Source of the DNA: Flectobacillus major DSM 103
GTDB lineage: Bacteria > Bacteroidota > Bacteroidia > Cytophagales > Spirosomataceae
Length of the DNA stretch: 64,000 bases
Assembly: GCF_000427405.1 (NCBI RefSeq)
Contig: NZ_KE386491.1
Span: 4,287,812 to 4,351,811 of the forward strand
Direction of reading: 5' to 3'
Shown: positions 56,041-64,000 of the stretch, in pieces
Layout of the letters: each line of letters starts with the position of its first letter
Position numbering within the stretch: the first letter of the stretch is position 1
The notes under the pieces: generated by a model
Database searches by the model: none
Told to the model about the DNA's origin: nothing
The model's input: only the letters and a program-made list of their open reading frames with translations
Program-made: the position numbers and the translations under genes

Positions 56041-56688
56041 TTGAAAAAGAATTACTTAGCAAACTATAGAATCGATATATTTCGCCTTGACAACAAGCAG
56101 TATGTACATGAGTTTGAAGGTGATAACGCGTTTTTCTCACATTTTGATCAAGATGTTATCAAAAAAGGAAAATTCAAAGCCCAAGTAATACTCGACAAGT
56201 CGGAAACAATGATTCAAATGCTTTATAACATCGATGCTGTTGTAGAGTTGATTTGTGATAAAAGCTTAGAACAGTTTGAATATCCGCTTCTGGTAAGCCA
56301 GAAAATGATATTAAAATTTTCGGATAGAACAGAAGAGGTTACAGACGAGCTAATGCTAATCGACCGCCATGTTCAGCAAATTAATGTTGCACAAGATATA
56401 TTTGACTTTATTTTCTTACAAATTCCAATTAAAAAGCTGCACCCGCGTTTTGTGGTAAAAGAAGAGACATTGGAAGATGATTTTGAAGATGACGAAGATT
56501 TTGACGACGATGATTTGCTTTGGGAAGATGAAGAAGGAGAAATTGTGTATTCAACAGGCGGAAGCGAAGATGATGACGACGACGACGATTTTGAAGAAGA
56601 TGATGAAACCGACGATAGCCCAGCCGATGAAGAAAAAATAGACCCTCGTTGGGCTATTTTGAAGAATTTGAAAAATAATAACAATTAA
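56041..56688 (+). CDS. YceD/DUF177-family protein
   Basis: A 215-residue protein that starts with TTG: no in-frame ATG precedes the conserved NYRIDIFRLDNKQYVHEFEG, so the rare start is supported. The conserved DUF177 part has the usual Cys in VVELICDKSLEQFEYPL and spans to about 140. The C terminus is very acidic (DDDDDDDFEEDDE near 180-192). The family is linked to 23S rRNA accumulation and ribosome assembly, and is almost always beside rpmF, as here (73 bp). Confidence 0.92.
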   Translation: MKKNYLANYRIDIFRLDNKQYVHEFEGDNAFFSHFDQDVIKKGKFKAQVILDKSETMIQMLYNIDAVVELICDKSLEQFEYPLLVSQKMILKFSDRTEEVTDELMLIDRHVQQINVAQDIFDFIFLQIPIKKLHPRFVVKEETLEDDFEDDEDFDDDDLLWEDEEGEIVYSTGGSEDDDDDDDFEEDDETDDSPADEEKIDPRWAILKNLKNNNN

Positions 56689-56761
56689 TATTTTAGAGAA
56701 AGACATGGTCGTTCTCGCCCACAAGTAAGTAATAACGTAACATAATTAAGGAAATAAAAAA

Positions 56762-56956
56762 ATGGCACATCCTAAACGAAGACATTCGACAACTCGCAGA
56801 GATAAGAGACGTTCTCATGATTTCGGTACTCCTAAAACGATTACAGTAGATCCAACTACTGGCGAAATCCACTTGCGTCACCGTGCACACGTGTTCGAGG
56901 GAAATCTTTATTACAAAGGCAAAATGGTAGTAGAAGGTTACGCTGCACAAGCGTAA
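56762..56956 (+). CDS. rpmF: 50S ribosomal protein L32
   Basis: A 64-residue basic protein beginning [20 protein letters not shown], the L32 signature. No zinc-binding cysteines (the C-minus form). Follows the DUF177 gene and precedes plsX, the classical order. Confidence 0.97.
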   Translation: MAHPKRRHSTTRRDKRRSHDFGTPKTITVDPTTGEIHLRHRAHVFEGNLYYKGKMVVEGYAAQA

Positions 56957-57080
56957 TTTGCTGAATATTGAGAGGTCTAAGAAACGCTAAAGTAATTGAT
57001 TATCAGTTGCATAAACTATATTTTGTTTTGGCAAAATGTAAAAAACGCAAAAAAATACTGTTTCCAACTTCATAAAATGC

Positions 57081-57088
57081 TATTTTTG
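57081..57088 (+). promoter_or_regulatory. Candidate -7 element for plsX
   Basis: TATTTTTG, perfect TAnnTTTG, 33 bp before the plsX start; no good upstream TTG. Confidence 0.4.
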
Positions 57089-57121
57089 CAAATACCAAAA
57101 TTGAGTAAACAAAAATAACAA

Positions 57122-58063
57122 ATGAAGATAGGAGTTGATGCAATGGGCGGCGACTTCGCCCCGCAAGCTATAGTTGAAGGAGCAGTGTTAGCAGCTAATG
57201 AATTACCCCAAGGCGTGACAATCGTATTGATTGGTCAAACCGAGGCTATTCAGGCTATTCTTGATAAACAAAATTTTACGGGTTCAAACATTACGATTGT
57301 TGAGGCTAACGAAACTATCGAAATGGGTGAGCACCCCGTTAAAGCCTTGCAATCTAAACCCAATTCCAGCATCGGAGTTGGGTTTAAACTTTTAAAGACA
57401 GGCGAAATCGACTCGTTTGGCTCGGCGGGTAATACTGGAGCTATGATGGTTGGTTCGCTGTTCTCGGTAAAGGCTATAGAGGGGGTTCAACGCCCAGCAA
57501 TTGCAGGATTTGCCCCACAAACCAACGGTAAGCTAGCAGTAATGGTAGATATTGGGGCTAATGCCGATGTAAAACCAGAAATGCTAGAGCAGTTTGGGCT
57601 ATTAGGCTCGGTGTATTGCCAAGCTACTACTGGCGAACCAAATCCTAAAGTAGGATTGATGAATATTGGAGAAGAACCTGAAAAAGGCTCGATTGTGGCT
57701 CAACAAGCCAACAAATTGATGAGAGAAAATCCCAAAATTAACTTTATTGGTAATATGGAGGGAAAAGACTTTTTCAAAGGAAAAGCCGATGTGATTGTAA
57801 CCGACGGATTTACAGGGAACATTCTGCTCAAAATGGGGGAGTCTCTTTACGGTATCATGAAAGAACAAGGTGTAGAAACAGATTTTCTTGCCAAAACCAA
57901 TTATGAAGCAGTAGGAGGAAGCCCAATCGTAGGTGTAAATGGCAACGTAATTATTGCTCATGGAGCATCGTCGGCTACGGCTATCAAAAATATGATTCAT
58001 CTTTCCACACAATTGGTGGAATCAAAAGTTACAGAAAAGATCAAAGAAGCACTAAGTGCGTAG
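57122..58063 (+). CDS. plsX: Phosphate acyltransferase PlsX
   Basis: Makes acyl-phosphate from acyl-ACP for phospholipid synthesis, 313 residues. The N-terminal MKIGVDAMGGDFAPQAIVEG, SAGNTGAMM, DIGANADVKPEML and VTDGFTGNILLK are the family's conserved blocks. Followed by fabH after 92 bp; the two usually act together at the start of membrane lipid formation. Confidence 0.97.
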   Translation: MKIGVDAMGGDFAPQAIVEGAVLAANELPQGVTIVLIGQTEAIQAILDKQNFTGSNITIVEANETIEMGEHPVKALQSKPNSSIGVGFKLLKTGEIDSFGSAGNTGAMMVGSLFSVKAIEGVQRPAIAGFAPQTNGKLAVMVDIGANADVKPEMLEQFGLLGSVYCQATTGEPNPKVGLMNIGEEPEKGSIVAQQANKLMRENPKINFIGNMEGKDFFKGKADVIVTDGFTGNILLKMGESLYGIMKEQGVETDFLAKTNYEAVGGSPIVGVNGNVIIAHGASSATAIKNMIHLSTQLVESKVTEKIKEALSA

Positions 58064-58155
58064 TGTGTTGTGTCGAATAGTAACCAAATAGGTGCTATAA
58101 AGCACTTTTAAGTAGGGTACTAGTAAGTCGCATTTCACTATTTATATAATAAATC

Positions 58156-59145
58156 ATGACAAAGATCACCGCAGCAATTACAGGCGTTCAAGGGTATGTG
58201 CCAGAGGATGTTTTGACCAACGCCGACTTAGCAAAAATTGTTGATACCACTGATGAATGGATAACCAGTCGTACTGGTATTAAAGAACGCCATATCTTGC
58301 GTGGAGAAGGCCTTGGTACTTCGGTAATGGGTGCTGAAGCTGTAAAAGGGTTGTTGGCAAAAACCAATACCAAGCCAGAAGAGGTTGATTTGTTGATATG
58401 TGCAACCGTTACACCAGACCATTTCTTTCCAGCAACAGCCAATCTTATTTGTGAAAAGGTAGGAATATCTTTTAGTGCATCTTACGATATTGCAGCTGCT
58501 TGCTCGGGATTTCTCAATGCTTTAGTAACAGGAGCAATGTTTATTGAATCGGGTAGATACAAAAAGGTAGTTGTTGTAGGTGCCGATAAAATGTCCGCTA
58601 TTGTAGATTATACAGACCGAACCACCTGCGTATTGTTTGGCGATGGGGCTGGGGCTGTTTTGTTAGAACCTTCTAATGATAATTGTGGTATTCAGGACTT
58701 TATCTTAAAGTCTGATGGTTCTGGAGCTAACCATTTGATTCAAAAGGGTGGTGGTAGTGCATACCCACCAACACACGAAACCATCAACAATGGTTGGCAT
58801 CATATTTATCAGGAAGGGCAAGCCGTATTCAAATTTGCGGTAACACGTATGGCCGATGTTTCTGCCGAAATTATGGAAAGAAACAACCTTACTGGCGACG
58901 ATGTGTCATTTTTAGTACCACATCAGGCCAATAAGCGTATTATCGATGCTACAGCCAACCGTATGGGTATTGGCCCCGAAAAAGTAATGTTGAATATTCA
59001 TAAATATGGTAATACCACTGCCGCAACCATCCCATTGTGTTTGTGGGATTATGAAAGTCAGCTTAAAAAAGGTGATAATCTGATTCTTGCAGCTTTTGGC
59101 GGTGGATTTACTTGGGGTAGTGTATATCTCAAATGGGCATATTAG
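58156..59145 (+). CDS. fabH: 3-oxoacyl-ACP synthase III
   Basis: Begins fatty acid elongation by condensing acetyl- or branched acyl-CoA with malonyl-ACP. Catalytic C116 is in AAACSGFL; the His and Asn are in VPHQANKRI and [11 protein letters not shown]. The length of 329 residues is normal. In Bacteroidota FabH often accepts branched primers derived from Val, Leu and Ile, which would connect to the ilv genes at the other end of the window, an inference only. Confidence 0.97.
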   Translation: MTKITAAITGVQGYVPEDVLTNADLAKIVDTTDEWITSRTGIKERHILRGEGLGTSVMGAEAVKGLLAKTNTKPEEVDLLICATVTPDHFFPATANLICEKVGISFSASYDIAAACSGFLNALVTGAMFIESGRYKKVVVVGADKMSAIVDYTDRTTCVLFGDGAGAVLLEPSNDNCGIQDFILKSDGSGANHLIQKGGGSAYPPTHETINNGWHHIYQEGQAVFKFAVTRMADVSAEIMERNNLTGDDVSFLVPHQANKRIIDATANRMGIGPEKVMLNIHKYGNTTAATIPLCLWDYESQLKKGDNLILAAFGGGFTWGSVYLKWAY

Positions 59146-59152
59146 TTAAAAT

Positions 59153-59207
59153 AAGCAGTAAATAACCCAATAAACTAACACTTTTGCAGGCTATTTACTG
59201 CTTTTTT
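59153..59207 (+). terminator. Terminator of fabH
   Basis: AAGCAGTAAATA (59153-59164) pairs with TATTTACTGCTT (59192-59203), 12 bp, 27-nt loop (partly CC/GG paired), then TTTT. Confidence 0.8.
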
Positions 59208-59232
59208 ATTTGATTAATAGCTCAAAATAAGG

Positions 59233-59253
59233 TTCATGAAGCAAGTTCATGAA
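59233..59253. promoter_or_regulatory. Double TTCATGAA palindrome upstream of efp
   Basis: The 8-bp palindrome TTCATGAA occurs at 59233-59240 and 59246-59253, 13 bp apart centre to centre. A perfect TAATTTTG follows at 59262-59269 and may be the efp -7 element. Possible operator; regulator unknown. Confidence 0.4.
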
Positions 59254-59375
59254 CTATTTTGTAATTTTGTGTTTTCAAATTTTTGTAATCATCAAATTTG
59301 TAAATCTTTAATGTTAGGAAGTAACAACAATTGATTCTATTGTATTGATAAGAAACAGCTTCCAAAAATTTAAAA

Positions 59376-59939
59376 ATGGCAACGACTGCAGACATCAAAA
59401 ACGGATTAGTAATTAAATTCAACAACGATTTATTTTCAATCGTTGAGTTTTTGCACGTAAAACCGGGTAAAGGCCCAGCGTTTGTAAGAACAAAGTTGAA
59501 ATCGCTCACTACAGGAAAACAAATCGATAACACATTCAACTCGGGTGTAGCTATCTATCCTGTTCGTGTAGAACGTCGTGTATTCCAATATCTTTACGAA
59601 GAAGAATTTGGCTATACATTTATGGACAACGAAACTTTTGAACAAATCACACTCAACAAAGAAATGGTTGAAGGGGCTGATTTGATGAAAGAAGGACAAG
59701 AAGTTGAAATCTTGATTAATGCTGAGTCTGAACAACCAATCTCGTGTGAAATGCCTCCTTTTGTAGAATTGGTTGTAACTTACACAGAACCAGGTATTAA
59801 AGGCGATACAGCCAACTCTCCTAAAAAACCTGCTACCGTAGAAACTGGAGCAACAATTACTGTACCTTTGTTTATTCAAACAGACGAAAAAATCAAAGTA
59901 GATACACGTACTTACGAATATGTAGAACGTGTAAAGTAA
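59376..59939 (+). CDS. efp: Translation elongation factor P
   Basis: Relieves ribosome stalling at consecutive prolines. A 187-residue three-domain protein. The loop VKPGKGPAFVRTK carries K32 at the place that is modified in EpmA-dependent bacteria. C-terminal GDTANSPKKPATVETGATI and IKVDTRTYEYVERVK are conserved. Separated from fabH by a terminator and from accB by 293 bp, in which I see no gene. Confidence 0.97.
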   Translation: MATTADIKNGLVIKFNNDLFSIVEFLHVKPGKGPAFVRTKLKSLTTGKQIDNTFNSGVAIYPVRVERRVFQYLYEEEFGYTFMDNETFEQITLNKEMVEGADLMKEGQEVEILINAESEQPISCEMPPFVELVVTYTEPGIKGDTANSPKKPATVETGATITVPLFIQTDEKIKVDTRTYEYVERVK

Positions 59940-60232
59940 TTGCATAAAAATGTGGAGTAGTGAAAATGGATTTGTTCCGTTGAAAAAGATGTTTAATTTT
60001 AGGGCTTAATCAATACAAAGTCCCATTCATCAAGCACTAATTCTCTCAACTACTTAGTATGTGCTTAAAATTAGTTTATATTTGACAATGGTTGTCTCAA
60101 GAAAATTTTAAAATGTCCTTGAGTTTGTAAAGCAAATCAGATAACAATTAACTAATAACGGTCAACTATTTAGTATAATTTATCCCAGTAAGTATTAAGC
60201 TAAACAATAGACATTGTAACACCCAACCTCAA

Positions 60233-60703
60233 ATGGAAAATAAGGAAATACAAAAGCTTCTCGACTTTATCGCACAATCAACCCTTGATGAAGTAAACAT
60301 TGAGACTTCTGAGTTAAAACTTTCTGTTAAACGTTATGGACAAGCTCCTGTAGTACAACAAGTTGTGGCTGCTCCAGCACCTGTTGCACCAGCAGCACCA
60401 GCTCCAGTAGCGGCAGCACCTGCGGCACCAGTAGCAGCTACGCCAGCTCCAGCGGTAGCTTCAAACCGTGTAACGATTAAGTCACCAATGATTGGTACTT
60501 TCTATCGTTCTGCTAGCCCAGATTCTCCGTTTTTTGTAGAAATAGGCACAGAAATCACTAAAGGTAAAACAGTTTGTATTATCGAGGCAATGAAATTATT
60601 CAACGAAATCGAATCAGAAGTTGCTGGTCGTATTGTTGAAGTTCTTGTTGAAAACGCAACGCCAGTTGAGTTTGACCAGCCTCTTTTTGTAGTTGAACAA
60701 TAA
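60233..60703 (+). CDS. accB: Biotin carboxyl carrier protein of acetyl-CoA carboxylase
   Basis: A 156-residue carrier. The biotinylated lysine is K121 in IEAMKLF. The N-terminal 35 residues form the helical domain that docks with AccC, then a flexible Ala/Pro-rich linker (about 40-75) and the biotinyl domain ([18 protein letters not shown]). Precedes accC by 312 bp, unusually far. Confidence 0.97.
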   Translation: MENKEIQKLLDFIAQSTLDEVNIETSELKLSVKRYGQAPVVQQVVAAPAPVAPAAPAPVAAAPAAPVAATPAPAVASNRVTIKSPMIGTFYRSASPDSPFFVEIGTEITKGKTVCIIEAMKLFNEIESEVAGRIVEVLVENATPVEFDQPLFVVEQ

Positions 60704-60727
60704 GCCAACATTATTGAATTGCACACC

Positions 60728-60750
60728 AATCAAATAGGTTTGATTCTTTT
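60728..60750 (+). terminator. Weak terminator after accB
   Basis: AATCAAA (60728-60734) pairs with TTTGATT (60739-60745), loop TAGG, followed by CTTTTT. Only 7 A+T-rich pairs, so weak; may reduce read-through into accC. Confidence 0.4.
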
Positions 60751-61015
60751 TCAATAAGTAAAAAGCATATTCACCAAGTAGAAAATAAGGGTTATTGAAT
60801 TTTGAGCAAATTAGAGCCTAATACAAGTATGCTTAGGCAAATGCCTTTGTTCTGGAAGTATTTGAGTTGATACCAATAATAGTGTTTTTGATTATCTCAT
60901 AATGAGGTATTCTTTTACTCGATAATTTGTTTGATTACTTTATAATACTAAACAACTCAAACCTTATTTTTACCAAATAAATAGCTTAGTTGAGTTTATA
61001 ACGCAAAACTGAAGA
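60751..61015. other. Spacer between accB and accC
   Basis: No gene recognised; A+T-rich. An imperfect inverted repeat around 60895-60912 (ATCTCAT/ATGAGGT) is the only structure seen. Confidence 0.45.
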
Positions 61016-62359
61016 ATGTTCAAGAAAATACTTATCGCCAATAGAGGTGAAATCGCCCTCCGAATTATTAGAACATGTAAGGAAATGGGCATTAAGACGG
61101 TAGCAGTATATTCAACTGCCGACCGTGAAAGCCTTCATGTAAAATTTGCTGATGAGGCCGTTTGTATAGGCCCTCCTCCAAGTCGCCAGTCATACCTGAA
61201 TATCCCTGCAATTATTTCGGCAGCCGAGGTAACGGGTGCTGATGCTATCCACCCTGGATATGGCTTCTTGTCTGAAAATGCTGAATTCTCTCGTATTTGT
61301 TCTGAATATGGTATCAAATTTATTGGTGCTACCGCCGATCAAATCAACTCGATGGGAGATAAAGCAACTGCTAAAGCAACCATGAAAACGGCTGGTGTAC
61401 CTGTTATCCCAGGTTCTGAAGGCCTAATCGATACGGTTGAAGATGCTAAGAAAATTGCCAAGGAAATTAAATATCCTGTAATTATTAAGGCTACTGCCGG
61501 TGGTGGTGGACGTGGTATGCGTATCATTCGTCATGAAGATGAGTTCGAAAAACTCTGGAATGACGCTAAAATGGAATCTGCTGCGGCTTTTGGTAACGAC
61601 GGTATTTATATGGAGAAGTTCGTTGAAGAACCTCGTCATATCGAAATTCAGATTGTAGGCGACCAATACGGAACAGTATGTCACCTTTCTGAACGTGATT
61701 GCTCTATTCAACGTCGTCACCAAAAATTGTGTGAAGAAACTCCTTCACCAGCCTTAACACCTGAGCTACGTGCCAAAATGGGTGAAGCTGCCATAAAAGG
61801 AGCTTCTGCTATTGGCTATGAAGGTGCAGGTACTATCGAGTTCTTGGTAGACAAACACGGTGATTTCTACTTTATGGAAATGAATACTCGTATTCAAGTA
61901 GAACACCCTATTACAGAAGAGGTTACTGATTTTGACTTGATTAAAGAACAAATCAAGGTAGCTGCTGGTGTTGCTATTTCGGGCCAAAACTATACACCAA
62001 AATTGTATGCATTGGAGTGTCGTATCAATGCTGAAGACCCTGCCAATGGTTTTAGACCTTCGCCGGGTAAAATCACGAACTTGCACTTACCGGGCGGGCA
62101 TGGTGTACGTATCGATAGCCATGTTTATGCGGGCTATACGATTCCACCAAACTACGACTCGATGATTGCGAAAGTGATTGTGTCTGGACAAAGTCGTGAA
62201 GAAGTATTGCTTCGTATGAAACGTGCTCTTCAAGAATTTGTGATTGATGGTATCAAAACCACGATTCCATTCCATATTAAACTCATGGACGACGAACGTT
62301 TCAAATCTGGTGAATTTACAACGGCCTTTATGGACGGTTTTGATTTAACTTCTTTGTAA
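61016..62359 (+). CDS. accC: Biotin carboxylase of acetyl-CoA carboxylase
   Basis: ATP-dependent carboxylation of biotin on AccB. A 447-residue ATP-grasp enzyme: [33 protein letters not shown], the glycine loop [27 protein letters not shown] and [15 protein letters not shown] are all present. Carboxyltransferase subunit genes are not in the window. Confidence 0.97.
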   Translation: MFKKILIANRGEIALRIIRTCKEMGIKTVAVYSTADRESLHVKFADEAVCIGPPPSRQSYLNIPAIISAAEVTGADAIHPGYGFLSENAEFSRICSEYGIKFIGATADQINSMGDKATAKATMKTAGVPVIPGSEGLIDTVEDAKKIAKEIKYPVIIKATAGGGGRGMRIIRHEDEFEKLWNDAKMESAAAFGNDGIYMEKFVEEPRHIEIQIVGDQYGTVCHLSERDCSIQRRHQKLCEETPSPALTPELRAKMGEAAIKGASAIGYEGAGTIEFLVDKHGDFYFMEMNTRIQVEHPITEEVTDFDLIKEQIKVAAGVAISGQNYTPKLYALECRINAEDPANGFRPSPGKITNLHLPGGHGVRIDSHVYAGYTIPPNYDSMIAKVIVSGQSREEVLLRMKRALQEFVIDGIKTTIPFHIKLMDDERFKSGEFTTAFMDGFDLTSL

Positions 62360-62378
62360 TATTCTCGTTTTATTATAT

Positions 62379-62414
62379 AAAAAGGACAGGTAAAGCAATT
62401 TACTTGTCCTTTTT
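62379..62414 (+). terminator. Terminator of accC
   Basis: A 16-bp stem (62379-62394 with 62399-62414, one G-T pair), loop GCAA, ending in five T. Its 3-prime arm is repeated directly afterwards (see 62399-62440). Confidence 0.88.
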
Positions 62415-62440
62415 GCTTTTTACTTGTCCTTTTTGCTTTT
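62399..62440 (+). repeat. Tandem duplication of a terminator arm
   Basis: The 20-bp unit TTTACTTGTCCTTTTTGCTT occurs twice in perfect tandem (62399-62418 and 62419-62438, plus TT). The first copy is the 3-prime arm of the accC terminator, so the 5-prime arm at 62379-62394 can pair with either. Confidence 0.9.
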
Positions 62441-62534
62441 ATTCACACTTCCATGATTTAGATTAATGCTTCAACAATCTATTTAGGCGTTTTTCACGTA
62501 TGTCTTTCATCATCTAATTAAAAGAGCATACATT

Positions 62535-62996
62535 ATGAAAAGAGCAGAATTTATCAGAAGCCTTGGGCTTGGCAGTAGTGCTTTAATGGCAGTTTATTGT
62601 ATAGGAACGTTAAGTTCTTGTGCCAATGAGGATACTCCGCTCCCTGTAGATAATGGCAATCCTAATCCAATCTCTAATGGTAAGGTCGATTTTACATTAG
62701 ACTTGTCATTAGCCGCCAATCAAGCACTTCTTGCCAACGGGGGATATATCTACAATGGTAATATTATTATTGCCAAAACCACTTCAGGCAGTTTTATAGC
62801 CCTATCAAAAGTATGTACTCATCAAGGTACAACAGTAGAGTATCGAAAAGATACCAACGATATTTATTGCCCCAATCATGGGTCGCGATTTGATATAACA
62901 GGAAAGGTTATTCAATCGCCAGCACCCTCACCACTCACAATGTATAAAGTTGAGTATAATGCCGTAACGGCCAAAGTTCGTGTATTCGAGGCTTAA
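62535..62996 (+). CDS. Rieske [2Fe-2S] lipoprotein
   Basis: A 153-residue protein. A hydrophobic N terminus ends in lipobox LSSC (C29). The Rieske ligands are C94 and H96 in VCTHQGTTVEY and C112 and H115 in YCPNHGSRFD, with standard spacing. The typical QcrA transmembrane region is absent, so it is a stand-alone periplasmic electron carrier. It precedes a barrel protein by 33 bp, with which it is likely cotranscribed; the partner oxidoreductase is unknown. Confidence 0.92.
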   Translation: MKRAEFIRSLGLGSSALMAVYCIGTLSSCANEDTPLPVDNGNPNPISNGKVDFTLDLSLAANQALLANGGYIYNGNIIIAKTTSGSFIALSKVCTHQGTTVEYRKDTNDIYCPNHGSRFDITGKVIQSPAPSPLTMYKVEYNAVTAKVRVFEA

Positions 62997-63029
62997 GATT
63001 TATTTCTCCAATCGTTTATTTTTCTCAGT

Positions 63030-63923
63030 ATGAACAAATACTATTTTCTTTTCTTATGCCTTGGGTTATCGTTTAGCCTAAAGGCACAAACCGATTTACT
63101 AAACCTTTTGCCCGATAATGACAAACCTGAGCCCGTGTCGGCTACCTTTAAGTCGAATCGGCTTATCAACGGCTATTCGATAGAAACAACACCTGCCAAC
63201 CATTTGGATTATCGTATATCACACCGTTTTGGAACACTCAACTCTGGAGCATATCAGCTTTTTGGTTTAGACCAAGGGTATATTTATATGGGTTTTGAGT
63301 ATGGTATTACCAATAACTGGATGGTAGGAATAGGGCGTAGTTCAATCCAAAAGTTACTAAATGCTTATACCAAGCTGAAAGTACTAAAACAGCAAACTAA
63401 CGGAGGTACGCCTATTTCTATTACTTTGGTAGGCGAAGCTTATAGCGATATGACACGCTACGACATTGCCGAAAAGCGTACAAACGTTTCTAAATTTAGC
63501 TATACCTCCCAAGCCTTAATTGCTCGAAAATTTAATGATAGGGTCTCTTTACAGGTAATGCCAACGTGGGTACATCGCAATCGCAACAATGTAAATGGCG
63601 AAAGTAACGATGTATTTGCTGTGGGTGTAGGAGGACGAATAAAACTGACCAAAAGAACGGCTTTTGTAGGCGAATATTATTATGTATTGCCTAATCAAAT
63701 TAATCAGCAATACAAAAATTCATTGTCGTTTGGGTTTGATATAGAAACAGGAGGCCACGTGTTTTCGCTGCACCTAACCAACTCTACGGGTATGGTTGCG
63801 AAGCAGTTTATTGCAGAAAACCTTGACTCATGGGCAGATGGAGGAATTCACTTTGGATTTAATTTAGGACGAAGCTTTGGATTAGGCAAAAAGCATAAAA
63901 ATCAATACAAAGTAGCTCAATAA
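63030..63923 (+). CDS. DUF5777-like outer-membrane beta-barrel protein
   Basis: A 297-residue protein with signal peptide (MNKYYFLFLCLGLSFSLKAQ, cut after AQ). TFKSNRLINGYSIETTPANH, RISHRFGTLNSGAYQLFGLD and NNWMVGIGRSSIQK are close to the DUF5777 family pattern of Bacteroidota, found with Rieske, YceI-like and cytochrome genes. The C-terminal part has alternating amphipathic strands. Function unknown. Its stop overlaps the next ATG by one base (TAATG). Confidence 0.83.
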   Translation: MNKYYFLFLCLGLSFSLKAQTDLLNLLPDNDKPEPVSATFKSNRLINGYSIETTPANHLDYRISHRFGTLNSGAYQLFGLDQGYIYMGFEYGITNNWMVGIGRSSIQKLLNAYTKLKVLKQQTNGGTPISITLVGEAYSDMTRYDIAEKRTNVSKFSYTSQALIARKFNDRVSLQVMPTWVHRNRNNVNGESNDVFAVGVGGRIKLTKRTAFVGEYYYVLPNQINQQYKNSLSFGFDIETGGHVFSLHLTNSTGMVAKQFIAENLDSWADGGIHFGFNLGRSFGLGKKHKNQYKVAQ

Positions 63924-64000
63924 TGAAACGGCTGAATATAAACCTAATCGCCAAAATAATACTTTGGCTTATGTTGTGGCAGGCTGTCGATGGTATTGCA
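63923..64000 (+). CDS. Start of a gene cut by the window edge, signal or membrane segment
   Basis: An ATG at 63923-63925 overlaps the stop of the barrel gene (TAATG) and the frame stays open for 26 codons to the edge. It opens MKRLNINLIAKIILWLMLWQ, a basic start then a hydrophobic helix, so an exported or membrane protein, probably of the Rieske/DUF5777 unit. Confidence 0.7.
   Translation, partial: MKRLNINLIAKIILWLMLWQAVDGIA

Noticed and set aside
56540-56640. Acidic Asp/Glu repeat at the end of the YceD-like protein as a sequencing artefact or frameshift
   Set aside because: The frame remains open to a normal stop before rpmF and acidic tails are common in this family in Bacteroidota.
1-64000. 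CRISPR arrays, tRNA or rRNA genes, prophage, or a defence system
   Set aside because: No regularly spaced repeats, no cloverleaf-like or rRNA sequence, and no integrase, transposase, nuclease or toxin-antitoxin genes were recognised; nearly every gap between housekeeping genes is short and explained.

Overview
The window is chromosomal DNA from a low-GC member of the Bacteroidota, most likely order Cytophagales. The evidence is a complete gldKLMN set with a PorP/SprF protein (type IX secretion and gliding), a SusC/SusD pair, DUF4271 next to hemD, the yceD-rpmF-plsX-fabH-efp-accB-accC block, promoter matches to TTG-N17-23-TAnnTTTG, and A-rich rather than Shine-Dalgarno-like sequence before most starts. 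Genus cannot be fixed from sequence reading alone. About 50 protein genes are supported. I saw no rRNA, tRNA, CRISPR array, phage gene or transposase gene.

Region by region. (1) 1-9.8 kb: branched-chain amino acid synthesis. ilvA is flanked by two AraC-type regulators; ilvC (+) converges on ilvN, and ilvD-ilvB-ilvN run on the minus strand. The ilvD leader holds a promoter, a 20-codon ORF with 13 Leu/Val/Ile codons and a strong terminator hairpin: a textbook layout for ribosome-mediated attenuation. (2) 10-19 kb: a serine hydrolase, then two tandem paralogous cassettes each made of a twin-arginine gluconate-dehydrogenase-subunit-3-like protein plus a GMC flavoprotein, a cupin and a TIM-barrel sugar isomerase-like protein. 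(3) 19-31.6 kb: DUF2752/TM2 pair, MscS channel, coaX, an outer-membrane protein, lptC, a SCO1/cytochrome c/lipoprotein set, recN, a dienoyl-CoA isomerase-like protein, sucD, DUF4271 and hemD. (4) 31.9-38.1 kb: sprF-like gene and gldKLMN. (5) 38.4-52 kb: uvrC, then a probable xylose locus: xylA, a GntR-type regulator, susC, susD and a large FG-GAP/UnbV lipoprotein. (6) 52-64 kb: PBP1a, PAP2 phosphatase, the lipid/translation block, then a Rieske lipoprotein, a beta-barrel protein and a truncated gene at the edge.

The most interesting signals are non-coding. Two ~270-290 bp intergenic copies of one repeat (14440-14730 and, inverted, 38122-38393) share matching ends with inverted repeats and a very strong central hairpin; they look like a MITE-like element with no coding capacity. 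An identical 17-bp double half-site lies before both xylA and susC and predicts a GntR-controlled regulon. Further signals are the ilv attenuator, a pair of AGCGAA-NN-TTCGCT palindromes around its promoter, a conserved 27-nt box before both GMC cassettes, and a terminator-like hairpin inside the gldKLMN cluster.
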